From: Solirubrobacter phytolaccae | GTDB lineage: Bacteria; Actinomycetota; Thermoleophilia; Solirubrobacterales; Solirubrobacteraceae | NCBI RefSeq assembly: GCF_027587195.1 | Contig: NZ_JAPDDP010000035.1 | Location: forward strand, 1 to 64,000 | Direction: 5' to 3' | DNA: 64,000 nucleotides | Part shown: piece after piece, positions 8,658 to 17,244 of the stretch | How positions within the stretch are numbered: position 1 is the first letter of the stretch | Layout of the letters: each line of letters opens with the position of its first letter | Translations under genes and position numbers: made by a program | The notes under the pieces: model-generated | What the model was told of the DNA's origin: nothing | Database searches by the model: none | The model's input: the letters and a program-made list of their open reading frames with translations, nothing else

Positions 8658-10856
8658 ATGCCTGAAGGCCTCACCATTCTCGTGGACCTCCTCATTGCCA
8701 CGGCGGTCCTGAGTGGCGGGCTCGCGGTCATCGGATTCCCGATCCGCGCCTTGCTCCTCGATGGTCCTGAAGGGCGCTCCCCCGTGCCGAGCGTCGTCGT
8801 CGGGCTCGCCGTCGTCCAGATCGTCGGCTGGTACTGGATCGTCACGGGCCACGACGGGCTGCGCGGGCCGATGATCGTGCTGCTGGTGCTGGGCGCGCTC
8901 GGCAGCGGCTTCGCGCTCCTGCGACGCGGCGTGCCGCGGCCGCGGTTCCAGGACACCACGGTGCTGATCGCGATCGCGGGCACCCTGATCGCGTTCGTCG
9001 CGATGTACTGGCAGGTGTTCAACCTCGGGACGCACACGCCGGCGTCCCTCGGCAACCTCGACGTCGCCTCGTACTCGATCGTCGGCCAGCACCTCGCCGA
9101 GCGCGGCTTCGACGACGGCGGGCAGATCGGTGGCATCGGCGACCGGTCCAAGTGGGACGCGTTCGGCTCGACCGTCCTGCTGGGCGCCTCGTCGGCGGTG
9201 ACCGGCGTGGGCGTGTGGAAGCTCGCGCTGCCGGTCATCCTCATCTTCCTGCTGCTGTCGGCGACGACGCTCGCCCGGCTGCTCAACGAGCTGTTCCCGA
9301 AGGCGCCGCTGCAGGCCGGGTTCGCGTCCGTGGCCGCGAGCGTCAGCTTCCTGGGGCTGTACGTCGTCGGGCACTACTTCCTCGGTCAGGTGATGGCCGC
9401 GGCCCTGATCCCGATCCTGTGCGTCGCCGCGCTGCGCGCGCGCGACGTGGTGAGCTGGCGGGCCGGCGCGCGGCTGAGCGGGGCCGTGGCGGTCGTCGTG
9501 GTCGTCTTCCTCTCCCACTACTTCCACATGCTCCCGCCGACGCTGGCCTTCGTCGGGTTGGCCGGGGTCGCGGCGAGCGGGCGCGCGTTCCGGACCGCCG
9601 TGCCCAAGGTCGCCGGCGTGCTCACCGCCGGCCTGCTGCTCGGCGCCCTCATCGTGCCCGAGATGGTCAAGCTGGGGGTCGACCGCGGGCGCATGCTCAG
9701 CTCGGTGCAGGCCGGGTTCGCGCTCCCGGGGTTCACCCCGTTCGAGATCGCGGGCGCGATGGACGGGAAGTTCGCGCCCTCGGGCACGCTCGACATCGTG
9801 CTCTCGGTGGTGCTGCTCGGCGCCGTGCTCGCCGCCCTGTTCGCGCTCCGGCGCACCCACGGGCGCGTGGCGCTGTTCGCGGGCGTGATGGTCGCGCTGA
9901 TCCTGCTCAGCTACCTCGTGCTGTATCTGATCGAGGGCGCAAGCTACCGGCAGTGGAAGTGGATCACGTACTTCCAACCGCTCTACGCCGCGCTCGTGTT
10001 CATGGTGCTGTGCATGGGGATCGCGAGCCTGTGGCGCTCGCGCCCCGCCCGGTGGGTCGTGGCGGGCTCGTGCGGCGCGCTCGCCGGGCTCGCGCTCGTC
10101 CTGCTCGCTTACGGCGGCATGGTGCGCACACGGCCGCTCGCGCCGTTCCAGTCGGCGGCGCCGGGTGAGCTGACGTTCATCTACGTGGATCGCAACGTCT
10201 CCAACCTGGAGGTGAACCCGGTCGTCGAGCAGGCCGGCGGGATCAACGTCGACATCGTCCCGTGGTGGGAGACGATGTGGGCGATCTACTTCCTGCGCGA
10301 TCACGCGGTGACGATGCAGAGCGTGTCCTACTTCGGCGTGAACGAGCCGACGCAGCCGTGGACGCTGGTGCCGCGCAGCGCGCTGGTGTCCGGCAGCTTC
10401 CTGACGCCCGTCAACGACCGCTACGAGCTCGAGCGGCGGTGGACGGGCCCGACGAGCGTGACCGGCGAAGGACTCGACGCGACGCTCGCCCCCAACGCGA
10501 CCACGCTGACGGCGGCGAGCAAGGGCGTGCCGGTCCTCTTCGGCGTCGCGATCACCAACACGGGGACCAGCGCGTGGCTGCCCTCGGGCGAATCACCCGG
10601 CGCGGTCAACCTCGAGGCCCGTTTCAAGCGGCTGTCCGGCGGCCGGCCGGTGGGGCGCACCGTCGGTCCCATCACCGAGGTCTCGGTGATCCCGGCGCGG
10701 ACCCGCGTGCTCCCGCCCGGCGGGGTCGCGCACACCGCCGTCAGCATCCCCGCACCGCGGCCCGGACGCTACGAGCTGCAGCTCGAGATGGCGGGCGAAG
10801 GGTCGGGGACGTTCGGTCCCGTGGCGACCGTCCAGGTGACCGTGCAGGATGATTGA
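8658..10856 (+). CDS. Large polytopic membrane protein, putative GT-C type glycosyltransferase
   Basis: A 732-residue protein with about twelve hydrophobic helices up to residue ~500 and a soluble C-terminal part. The segment NLDVASYSIVGQHLAERGFDD (about 134-154) carries acidic and histidine residues in an early loop, the usual site of GT-C catalysis. The final ~130 residues (VPVLFGVAITNTGTSAWLP to the end) are beta-rich and resemble immunoglobulin-like or CARDB-type modules. The frame is open further upstream, but the ATG at 8658 starts a clean membrane segment and has a -10-like box ahead. It resembles the product of 4225-6516 in layout, not obviously in sequence. The acceptor is unknown. 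Confidence 0.65.
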   Translation: MPEGLTILVDLLIATAVLSGGLAVIGFPIRALLLDGPEGRSPVPSVVVGLAVVQIVGWYWIVTGHDGLRGPMIVLLVLGALGSGFALLRRGVPRPRFQDTTVLIAIAGTLIAFVAMYWQVFNLGTHTPASLGNLDVASYSIVGQHLAERGFDDGGQIGGIGDRSKWDAFGSTVLLGASSAVTGVGVWKLALPVILIFLLLSATTLARLLNELFPKAPLQAGFASVAASVSFLGLYVVGHYFLGQVMAAALIPILCVAALRARDVVSWRAGARLSGAVAVVVVVFLSHYFHMLPPTLAFVGLAGVAASGRAFRTAVPKVAGVLTAGLLLGALIVPEMVKLGVDRGRMLSSVQAGFALPGFTPFEIAGAMDGKFAPSGTLDIVLSVVLLGAVLAALFALRRTHGRVALFAGVMVALILLSYLVLYLIEGASYRQWKWITYFQPLYAALVFMVLCMGIASLWRSRPARWVVAGSCGALAGLALVLLAYGGMVRTRPLAPFQSAAPGELTFIYVDRNVSNLEVNPVVEQAGGINVDIVPWWETMWAIYFLRDHAVTMQSVSYFGVNEPTQPWTLVPRSALVSGSFLTPVNDRYELERRWTGPTSVTGEGLDATLAPNATTLTAASKGVPVLFGVAITNTGTSAWLPSGESPGAVNLEARFKRLSGGRPVGRTVGPITEVSVIPARTRVLPPGGVAHTAVSIPAPRPGRYELQLEMAGEGSGTFGPVATVQVTVQDD

Positions 10857-10884
10857 CCCAGGTCGGGGTGTCCTGACCCTCCGC

Positions 10885-10890
10885 TAGCCT
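10885..10890 (+). promoter_or_regulatory. -10 box (TAGCCT) for the transaldolase gene
   Basis: TAGCCT ends exactly 7 bases before the GTG at 10898, with no Shine-Dalgarno sequence. It may drive the long operon that follows. Confidence 0.5.
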
Positions 10891-10897
10891 GTCATCG

Positions 10898-11608
10898 GTG
10901 TTCGACCGGATCTCAACCCGGATCTTCGCCGACGGCGCTGATCTCGACGGCATCCTGCGGCTGGCCGCCGACCCCAAGATCAGCGGGTTCACGACGAACC
11001 CCACGCTGATGTGGAAAGCGGGCCTGACCGAGTACGCCGACTTCGCCGAGCGTCTTCTCGAGCGGATCACCACGCACCCCATCTCGTTCGAGGTGTTCGC
11101 CGACGACGAAGCCGAGATCCGCCGCCAGGCGCGCAAGATCGCCGGCTGGGGGAAGAACGTCTACGTCAAGATCCCGGTGACGACGACGAGCGGTGAGTCG
11201 CTCGCGCCGCTGGTGCGCGAGCTGTCCGAGGACGGCGTGCAGGTCAACGTGACCGCGCTGTTCACGACCGCGCAGGTGGAGCTCATCACCGCGGCGGTCG
11301 CGCAGGGCGCGCCGAGCTACATCTCGGTGTTCGCCGGCCGGATCGCCGACGCGGGCGTGGACCCGCTGCCGATCATGGCCCGTTCGGTGGAGATCATGGC
11401 CGACGCGCCACGCTCGGAGCTCATCTGGGCCAGCCCGCGCGAGGTCCTGAACGTCGTGCAGGCCGATCAGGTCGGCTGCCACATCATCACGATGACGCAC
11501 GACCTCCTGAAGAAGCTGGACTCGCTGGGCAAGAACCTCGAGCAGTTCTCGTTGGAAACCGTCCAGATGTTCCGCCGCGACGCGATCGCCGCGGGATTCA
11601 CCCTCTGA
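10898..11608 (+). CDS. Transaldolase family protein
   Basis: A 236-residue TIM-barrel aldolase of the short transaldolase/FSA type. The Schiff-base lysine is Lys91 in VYVKIPVTT. ISGFTTNPTL near residues 28-37 and QVNVTALFT are family motifs. Transaldolases interconvert fructose 6-phosphate plus erythrose 4-phosphate with sedoheptulose 7-phosphate plus glyceraldehyde 3-phosphate. Placed among GmhA, GmhB, HddA and HddC genes, it probably supplies sedoheptulose 7-phosphate for GDP-heptose rather than serving central metabolism; that role is inference. The next gene begins 7 bases after its stop. Confidence 0.85.
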   Translation: MFDRISTRIFADGADLDGILRLAADPKISGFTTNPTLMWKAGLTEYADFAERLLERITTHPISFEVFADDEAEIRRQARKIAGWGKNVYVKIPVTTTSGESLAPLVRELSEDGVQVNVTALFTTAQVELITAAVAQGAPSYISVFAGRIADAGVDPLPIMARSVEIMADAPRSELIWASPREVLNVVQADQVGCHIITMTHDLLKKLDSLGKNLEQFSLETVQMFRRDAIAAGFTL

Positions 11609-11614
11609 GGTCCC

Positions 11615-12583
11615 ATGCATAGAGCGCTTGTCACCGGCGGAGCCGGGTTCATCGGCAGCACGCTGGCCGATCGACTCGCGGCGGACGGTGTCGAGGTCGT
11701 CGTGCTCGACGACTTCCGCACGGGCTACCGCGCGTTCGTCGCCGACCTGCTCGAGCGTCCCAACGCGTCCCTCGTCGAGGGCGACGTGCTCGACCCCGAA
11801 GCGCTCTCGCGCGCGATGGACGGCGTGGACACGGTCTTCCACCTGCAGGCCAACGCCGACGTGCGCTTCGGCCTCGACCACCCCCAGCGAGACCTCGAGC
11901 AGAACACGATCGCGACGTCGAACGTGCTCGAGGCGATGCGCGCGGCCGGCGCGAAGCGCATCGTCTTCTCGTCGACGGGCTCGGCGTACGGCGAGCCGAC
12001 GACGTTCCCGACGCCCGAGACCGAGGCCTTCCCGATCCAGACGTCGCTGTACGGCGCGTCCAAGGCGGCCGGCGAAGGGCTCATCTCCGCCTACTGCCAC
12101 GGCTACGGGTTCACCGGCGTCGTCTACCGCTTCGTCTCGATCCTCGGCGAGCGCTACACGCACGGGCACGTCTTCGACTTCTACCGCGCGCTCAAGCGCG
12201 ATCCGTCGAAGCTGCGCGTGCTCGGGGACGGGCGTCAGGAGAAGTCCTACCTCTACGTGCAGGACTGCGTGAACGGCATCCTCACCGGCCTCGCCGCGCA
12301 GGACGGGCCCGGCTTCGAGGTCTACAACCTCGGGAGCGACGAGACCCTCGTCGTCGACGACTCGGTGGCGCGCATCACGGCGCGCATGGGCGTCACGCCG
12401 GAGATCGAGCATGCGGGCGGCGCCCGCGGCTGGATCGGTGACAGCCCGCTGATCCAACTCGACTGCACGAAGATCCGGGCGCTCGGCTGGAAGCCGCAGC
12501 TGACGCTCGGCGAGGCCATCGACCGCACGCTGGACTGGTTCGAGGCCCATCCCGAGATCGTCCTGGAGACAAGCCCCGCATGA
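11615..12583 (+). CDS. NAD-dependent nucleotide-sugar epimerase/dehydratase (extended SDR)
   Basis: A 322-residue extended SDR acting on a nucleotide-activated sugar. The NAD-binding motif is TGGAGFIG (7-14) and the catalytic pair is Tyr146/Lys150 in SLYGASK, with SSTGSAYGE (119-127) supplying the Ser/Thr. It resembles UDP-glucose 4-epimerase-type enzymes, but the exact reaction cannot be read from these motifs. Its position between the transaldolase and HddA suggests it may modify GDP-heptose or another donor for the same glycan. The end overlaps the ATG of the kinase gene by 4 bases. Confidence 0.8.
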   Translation: MHRALVTGGAGFIGSTLADRLAADGVEVVVLDDFRTGYRAFVADLLERPNASLVEGDVLDPEALSRAMDGVDTVFHLQANADVRFGLDHPQRDLEQNTIATSNVLEAMRAAGAKRIVFSSTGSAYGEPTTFPTPETEAFPIQTSLYGASKAAGEGLISAYCHGYGFTGVVYRFVSILGERYTHGHVFDFYRALKRDPSKLRVLGDGRQEKSYLYVQDCVNGILTGLAAQDGPGFEVYNLGSDETLVVDDSVARITARMGVTPEIEHAGGARGWIGDSPLIQLDCTKIRALGWKPQLTLGEAIDRTLDWFEAHPEIVLETSPA

Positions 12584-13566
12584 GCGTCATCTTCTCCCGT
12601 GCCCCGTTGCGCCTGAGCCTGGGCGGCGGGGGCACCGACCTGCCGTCGTACTACGAGCGCCGCGGCGGCTTCCTGATCAGCGGCGCGATCGACAAGTACA
12701 TCTACTTGACGACGCACACGGTGTTCCAGCGCCGCTACCGGATGAAGTACTCCGAGTTCGAAGAGGTGGATCACGCCTCCGAGATCCGCCATCCGATCCT
12801 GCGCGAGACGCTGTGCCGGCACTGGAACGGCGCGCCGCTGGAGATCGCGTCGGTCGCCGACGTGCCCGCGGGCACGGGCATGGGCTCCTCGGGCTCGTTC
12901 ACGGTCAACGTGCTCAAGGCGCTCGCGCTGGCCAAGGGCATGGCCACGACGCCCGGCCGGCTGGCCGAGCAGGCGTGCGAGATCGAGATCGACATCCTCA
13001 AGGAGCCCGTCGGCAAGCAGGACCAGTACGTGTCCGCGCACGGCGGGATCTGCTCGTACACGTTCAACCCGGACGGCTCCGTCGACGTCGAGCCGCTCGA
13101 GCTCGCGCCGGCGACGCTGACGAACCTGCGCAACAACTTCCTGCTCTTCTACACGGGCGAGGCGCGCAGCGCGTCGAAGGTCCTCTCGGACCAGGTCAAG
13201 CGCACCGAGGCCGCCGACGACGAGATGCTCGCGAACCTGGACCGCACGAAGGAGATCGGCTACCAGAGCCGCGATCTCCTGCTGTCCGGCGACCTCGACG
13301 CGTACGGCGAGCTGATGCACGTGCACTGGGAGAACAAGCGCCAGCGCTCTCCGGGCATGGTCAACGAGCGCATCGACACGCTGTACACGCTGGCGCGGCG
13401 CGCCGGCGCCGTGGGCGGCAAGCTCGTGGGTGCCGGCGGCGGCGGGTTCCTGCTCGTCTACGTGCACAAGCCCGAGGACGTCCGCCAGGCGATGGCGGCG
13501 GCGGGAGCGCCCGAGCTCCCGTTCGACTTCGAGTTCCAGGGGTGCTCGGGCACCGTCTACGCGTGA
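12580..13566 (+). CDS. hddA: GHMP kinase, D-glycero-alpha-D-manno-heptose 7-phosphate kinase (HddA-like)
   Basis: Predicted to phosphorylate C1 of heptose 7-phosphate, giving the alpha-1,7-bisphosphate that leads to GDP-heptose. The 328-residue GHMP kinase begins with APLRLSLGGGGTDLPSYY (8-25), a hallmark of the HddA/fucokinase-like group, followed by the ATP loop PAGTGMGSSGSF (96-107) and the C-terminal VGGKLVGAGGGGFLL. The alpha-anomer kinase of the GDP branch (HddA) is this family, whereas HldE of the ADP branch is a PfkB kinase. Translationally coupled to the epimerase (ATGA) and to the oxidoreductase (GTGA). Confidence 0.85.
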   Translation: MSVIFSRAPLRLSLGGGGTDLPSYYERRGGFLISGAIDKYIYLTTHTVFQRRYRMKYSEFEEVDHASEIRHPILRETLCRHWNGAPLEIASVADVPAGTGMGSSGSFTVNVLKALALAKGMATTPGRLAEQACEIEIDILKEPVGKQDQYVSAHGGICSYTFNPDGSVDVEPLELAPATLTNLRNNFLLFYTGEARSASKVLSDQVKRTEAADDEMLANLDRTKEIGYQSRDLLLSGDLDAYGELMHVHWENKRQRSPGMVNERIDTLYTLARRAGAVGGKLVGAGGGGFLLVYVHKPEDVRQAMAAAGAPELPFDFEFQGCSGTVYA

Positions 13567-14576
13567 GCGCTCCGTTGCGCGTCGCGATCGCGGGCTGCGG
13601 CCTGATCGGTGGCAAGCGAGCGGAGGCGCTCGCGGCCGACGACGTGGTCGTCGGCACCTACGACGTCGTGCGCGAGGCCGCGGAGCGGCTCGGCCCGGCC
13701 GTCGACTCCTACGAGGCGCTGCTCGCGCTCGAGCCGGACGTCGTCGTCATCGCCACCTCGCACGACCAGCTGTCCGCGCTCGGGGTGCAGGCCCTGGAGG
13801 CCGGCGCGCACGTGCTCGTGGAGAAGCCCGCGGGCGTCTCCGTCGCGCAGGTCGAGGCGCTGGCCGCCGCGGCCGAGCGCACCGGCAAGCTCGTCAAGGT
13901 CGGCTTCAACCATCGGTTCCATCCCGGCCTCGCGCGTGTCGCCGAGGAAGTCCACTCGGGCCGCTGGGGCGAGGTCCTGCACGTCCGCGGCCGCTACGGC
14001 CACGGCGGCCGCGTGGGCTACGACCGCGAGTGGCGCGCCGAGCCGGCCCGTTCCGGCGGCGGTGAGCTGATCGACCAGGGCATGCACCTGATCGACCTCA
14101 CGCACTGGATCCTCGGGCCGCTGCCGCTGCACTCCGCACTGCTGCGCACGCAGTTCTGGGACACGAGCGTGGACGACAACGCGGCGCTGCTGCTCGGCGA
14201 GGCGAACTCCCGCACGGCGCCGTGGGCGACGCTGCACGTCAGCTGGACCGAGTGGAAGAACCTGTTCTCGCTCGAGGTCTACTGCAGAACGGCGAAGTTC
14301 CACGTCGAGGGCCTGGTCCGCTCGTACGGCCCGCAGAAGCTGCGCATCTTCGCGATGAAGCCCGAGCTCGGGCCGCCCGACGTCGAGGAGATCGACTACT
14401 CGCCCGAGGATCCGTCGTGGCAGGCGGAGTGGGCGAACTTCAGCGCCGCGATCGCGGCCGGCGACGAGTCGTTGATCATCGGCGGGCTGGCCGACGCGCG
14501 CTACGCCTGGCAGACGGTCGAGGCGGCCTACGCCGCCGGCGGCTACGACGACATGCGTGCCGAGGTGGGCGGATGA
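13563..14576 (+). CDS. Gfo/Idh/MocA family oxidoreductase
   Basis: A 337-residue NAD(P)-dependent sugar dehydrogenase-like protein. The nucleotide-binding motif is IAGCGLIGGKRA (9-20) and the conserved EKP of the family is at 87-89 (LVEKPAGVS). FNHRFHPGL follows. HLIDLTHWILG near 176-186 provides the usual His/Asp region. Such enzymes oxidise a ring hydroxyl of nucleotide sugars. It starts with a GTG overlapping the kinase stop and ends in a 4-base overlap with the SDR gene, so it belongs to the same operon. The substrate is not deducible. Confidence 0.85.
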   Translation: MSAPLRVAIAGCGLIGGKRAEALAADDVVVGTYDVVREAAERLGPAVDSYEALLALEPDVVVIATSHDQLSALGVQALEAGAHVLVEKPAGVSVAQVEALAAAAERTGKLVKVGFNHRFHPGLARVAEEVHSGRWGEVLHVRGRYGHGGRVGYDREWRAEPARSGGGELIDQGMHLIDLTHWILGPLPLHSALLRTQFWDTSVDDNAALLLGEANSRTAPWATLHVSWTEWKNLFSLEVYCRTAKFHVEGLVRSYGPQKLRIFAMKPELGPPDVEEIDYSPEDPSWQAEWANFSAAIAAGDESLIIGGLADARYAWQTVEAAYAAGGYDDMRAEVGG

Positions 14577-15373
14577 GCGTCCTCGTCACGGGCGGCAGCA
14601 CCGGGATCGGGCTCGCCTGCGCGACCGAGCTCGCGCGTCGCGGCGAGGCGGTCACGCTCGTCGCGCGCACCCAGTCCGACCTCGACGCCGCGCTCGCCGG
14701 GTTGCCCGGCGAGCGTCATCGGGCGGTCGCGCTGGACGTCGGTGACGCCGACGCCTGGGAGCGCCACGACTGGAGCGGGGTCCGCGGCGTGGTCACCGCC
14801 GCCGGCGTCCTCGGCCCCATCGGCGAGCCCGGCAGCTACGACCCGCGCGCGTTCGGCGAAGCGGTGCAGATCAACCTGCTCGGTACCCTGCTGGCCGTGC
14901 ATCACTGCCTGCCCGCGCTGCGCGAGGCCGGCGGCGCGGTCGTGACGTTCTCGGGGGGCGGCGCGACCGGCCCGCTCGCGCGCTACGACGCTTACGCCGC
15001 CTCCAAGGCCGCGGTCGTGCGACTCACGGAGAACCTGTCGGTCTCCGGCGTGCGCGCGAACGCCGTCGCCCCGGGGTTCGTCGCCACCCGGATCCACGCG
15101 GCCACGCTCGCCGCGGGGCCCGACGTGGTCGGTGAGGCGTATTTCGAGCGCACGCAACGCGACATCGAGGCGGGCGGGGTGCCCGCGGAGCGCGCGGCCG
15201 AGCTGACCGCGTTCCTACTCTCCGAGGAGGCGAGTGCCATCAGCGGCAAGCTGCTGTCCGCGCAGTGGGACCCCTGGGAGGACGCGACGTTCCGCGCTCG
15301 GCTGGCGGCCGAGCCGGACCTCGCGACGCTGCGCCGCATCGACGACCAGTTCTTCTCGGCGGTGCAGCGATGA
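14573..15373 (+). CDS. SDR family oxidoreductase
   Basis: A 266-residue classical SDR. The cofactor motif is TGGSTGIG (6-13). The catalytic residues are present: Ser127 (TFSGGG), Tyr141 and Lys145 in YAASK. VAPGFVATRIHAATL follows. The C-terminal ~45 residues (DPWEDATFRARLAAEPDLATLRRID) extend past the usual fold and resemble the tail of SDRs in nucleotide-sugar or glycan clusters. It may reduce a keto-sugar made by the preceding oxidoreductase or epimerase; that is inference from gene order. Overlaps both neighbours by 4 bases. Confidence 0.85.
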   Translation: MSVLVTGGSTGIGLACATELARRGEAVTLVARTQSDLDAALAGLPGERHRAVALDVGDADAWERHDWSGVRGVVTAAGVLGPIGEPGSYDPRAFGEAVQINLLGTLLAVHHCLPALREAGGAVVTFSGGGATGPLARYDAYAASKAAVVRLTENLSVSGVRANAVAPGFVATRIHAATLAAGPDVVGEAYFERTQRDIEAGGVPAERAAELTAFLLSEEASAISGKLLSAQWDPWEDATFRARLAAEPDLATLRRIDDQFFSAVQR

Positions 15374-16257
15374 GCGCGCTCGCGGCCCTGCGTCCGCCCG
15401 CCGGGCTGGACGCCGTCCCGGAATTCGATCGCGGTTGGCGCATCGATGGCGCCCTCCAGCCGTTCTTGTCCTACGAGCAGGTGGCCGACCTGAACTGGTC
15501 GGCCGAGCTCGAGGAGCTCCATGAGGAGAGCAGCCGAACCCACTTCATCGACGTGCTGACGCGCTGGGCCCTCATGCGCGGCATCCGCGAGGCTCTGAAG
15601 CCGGGCGCGCTGATCTTCGACGTCGGGTGCTCGTCGGGCTATCTGCTGGCCGATCTGCGCCAGGCGCAGCCGGCGGCGACCACGGTCGGCATCGACCTGG
15701 TCCCGGAAGGGCTCCGGCGTGCGTACGCCGAGGTCCCCGACGCTCCGCTGCTGCTCGCCGACTGCCTCGCGTTGCCGATCGAGGACGCTGCCGCGGATGC
15801 GATCGTGTCCGCCAACGTGCTCGAACACGTCGCCGACGACGAGGGCGCGCTGCGCGAGATGCACCGGATCCTGCGCCCCGGTGGCGTCGCTGCGGTCGTG
15901 GTGCCCGCTGGGCCCGGCGTGTACGACGCCTACGACGAGCATCTCGGTCACGAGCGCCGCTACGCCCGCCACGAGCTGGCGCGCAAGGGCGAGGCCGCCG
16001 GCCTCGAGGTGCTGCAGGACGCGTACCTGGGCTCGATCGTGTTCCCGCCCTTCTGGCTGACCAAGAAGATCAACCGTCGCCGGCACCGCAACCTCACGGA
16101 GGCGCAGCGCCAAGAGCTCGTGGAGCGCAGCATCGAGCGCACGCAGGGCTCGCGCCTCGGCGACGCGGCCAGCGCGATCGAGCGGCGTCTGCTCACGCGC
16201 GGCAAGACCATCCCGTTCGGCATCCGCTCGCTCGCGGTCTTCCGGAGGCCCGCATGA
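15370..16257 (+). CDS. Class I SAM-dependent methyltransferase
   Basis: A 295-residue protein with motif I LIFDVGCSSGYLLADL (81-96), a DLVPEGLRRAYAE acidic loop and SANVLEHVADDEGALREMHRILRPGGV (about 145-171), the standard Methyltransf_11 layout. The C-terminal 80 residues contain a hydrophobic stretch (GSIVFPPFWLTKKINRRRH) that may contact the membrane or a lipid-linked substrate. It sits between the SDR and a DPM1-like glycosyltransferase with 4-base overlaps on both sides. A sugar or polyprenyl-linked acceptor is likely but unproven. Confidence 0.8.
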   Translation: MSALAALRPPAGLDAVPEFDRGWRIDGALQPFLSYEQVADLNWSAELEELHEESSRTHFIDVLTRWALMRGIREALKPGALIFDVGCSSGYLLADLRQAQPAATTVGIDLVPEGLRRAYAEVPDAPLLLADCLALPIEDAAADAIVSANVLEHVADDEGALREMHRILRPGGVAAVVVPAGPGVYDAYDEHLGHERRYARHELARKGEAAGLEVLQDAYLGSIVFPPFWLTKKINRRRHRNLTEAQRQELVERSIERTQGSRLGDAASAIERRLLTRGKTIPFGIRSLAVFRRPA

Positions 16258-17240
16258 ACGACGAGCTCCTGTCGATCATCGTCCCCGCCTACAAGGAGGA
16301 GGACAACGTCGAGCGGTTGTACCACCGCATGAGCGAGGTCCTCGCTCCGACGGGCGTGGACTGGGAGATCATCTTCGCCGTCGATCCGTCGCCGGATCGC
16401 ACGGAGGAGCGGATCCTCGCGCTGCGCGAGCTGGACTCGCGCGTGAAGATGCTGCGCTTCTCCCGGCGCTTCGGTCAGCCTGCCGCGACGATCGCGGGCC
16501 TCGAGGCCGCGACCGGCGATGCCGCCGTGGTCATCGACTGCGATCTGCAGGATCCCCCCGAGGTGATCGTGGACATGATCGCCAAGTGGCGTGAGGGCTT
16601 CGACGTCGTGTACGGGCAGCGCCGCACGCGCGAGGGCGAAACGCTGCCGAAGCGCATCGTCGCCGCGCTCGGCTACCGCGTGATCAAGCGCGTGGCCGAC
16701 GTCGAGATCCCGGAGAACACAGGAGACTTCCGGCTGATGTCGCGCCGGGTCATCGACGCGGTGGTCGCGCTCGACGAGGCCCACGGCTTCCTGCGCGGGC
16801 TCGTGGCCGTGGTCGGCTTCCGCCAGACCGCCGTGCTCTACGACCGCGACGCACGCGCGGCCGGCGACAGCAAGTACAACCGCTTCATGGGCTCGCTCGT
16901 GATCGGGCTCAACGGCATCGTGAGCTTCTCGCGGTACCCGTTGCATCTCATCTCGATCGGCGGCATCTTCCTGTCCGCGTTCGCCGTCTTCATCGGCGTC
17001 CTGTACCTGGCGCTGAAGATCTTCGGCGTGGACTTCCCGACGGGCAACCCGACGATCGTCTTCATCATCTGCCTGTTCAGCGGCATCCAGCTGCTCAGCC
17101 TCGGGATCATGGGCGAGTACGTGGGCCGGATCTACGACGAGGTCAAGCGACGCCCCAAGTACATCGTGGAGTCGGCGTTCGGCGTCGAACCCCAGGGGCA
17201 CCGCGAGGCCGAGGCCGAGATCGCCAACGAGCGCGCCTGA
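16254..17240 (+). CDS. Family 2 glycosyltransferase, polyprenyl-phosphate sugar synthase-like (DPM1/ArnC type)
   Basis: A 328-residue GT2. LLSIIVPAYKEEDNVERL (5-22) starts the GT-A fold. The metal-binding DCD motif (95-97) is part of IDCDLQDPPEV, the signature of dolichyl- or undecaprenyl-phosphate sugar synthases. DAHGFLRG-like sequence (DEAHGFLRGLVAVVGF) and two C-terminal transmembrane helices (about 230-310) complete the type. It probably transfers a sugar from a nucleotide donor to polyprenyl phosphate on the inner membrane face. The GtrA protein encoded nearby could flip the product to feed the GT-C-like membrane proteins. Confidence 0.85.
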   Translation: MNDELLSIIVPAYKEEDNVERLYHRMSEVLAPTGVDWEIIFAVDPSPDRTEERILALRELDSRVKMLRFSRRFGQPAATIAGLEAATGDAAVVIDCDLQDPPEVIVDMIAKWREGFDVVYGQRRTREGETLPKRIVAALGYRVIKRVADVEIPENTGDFRLMSRRVIDAVVALDEAHGFLRGLVAVVGFRQTAVLYDRDARAAGDSKYNRFMGSLVIGLNGIVSFSRYPLHLISIGGIFLSAFAVFIGVLYLALKIFGVDFPTGNPTIVFIICLFSGIQLLSLGIMGEYVGRIYDEVKRRPKYIVESAFGVEPQGHREAEAEIANERA

Positions 17241-17244
17241 AGTC

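Noticed and set aside
10860-10880. Terminator after the membrane protein gene at 8658
   Set aside because: GGTC...GACC pairs over only 4-5 bases; too weak to call.
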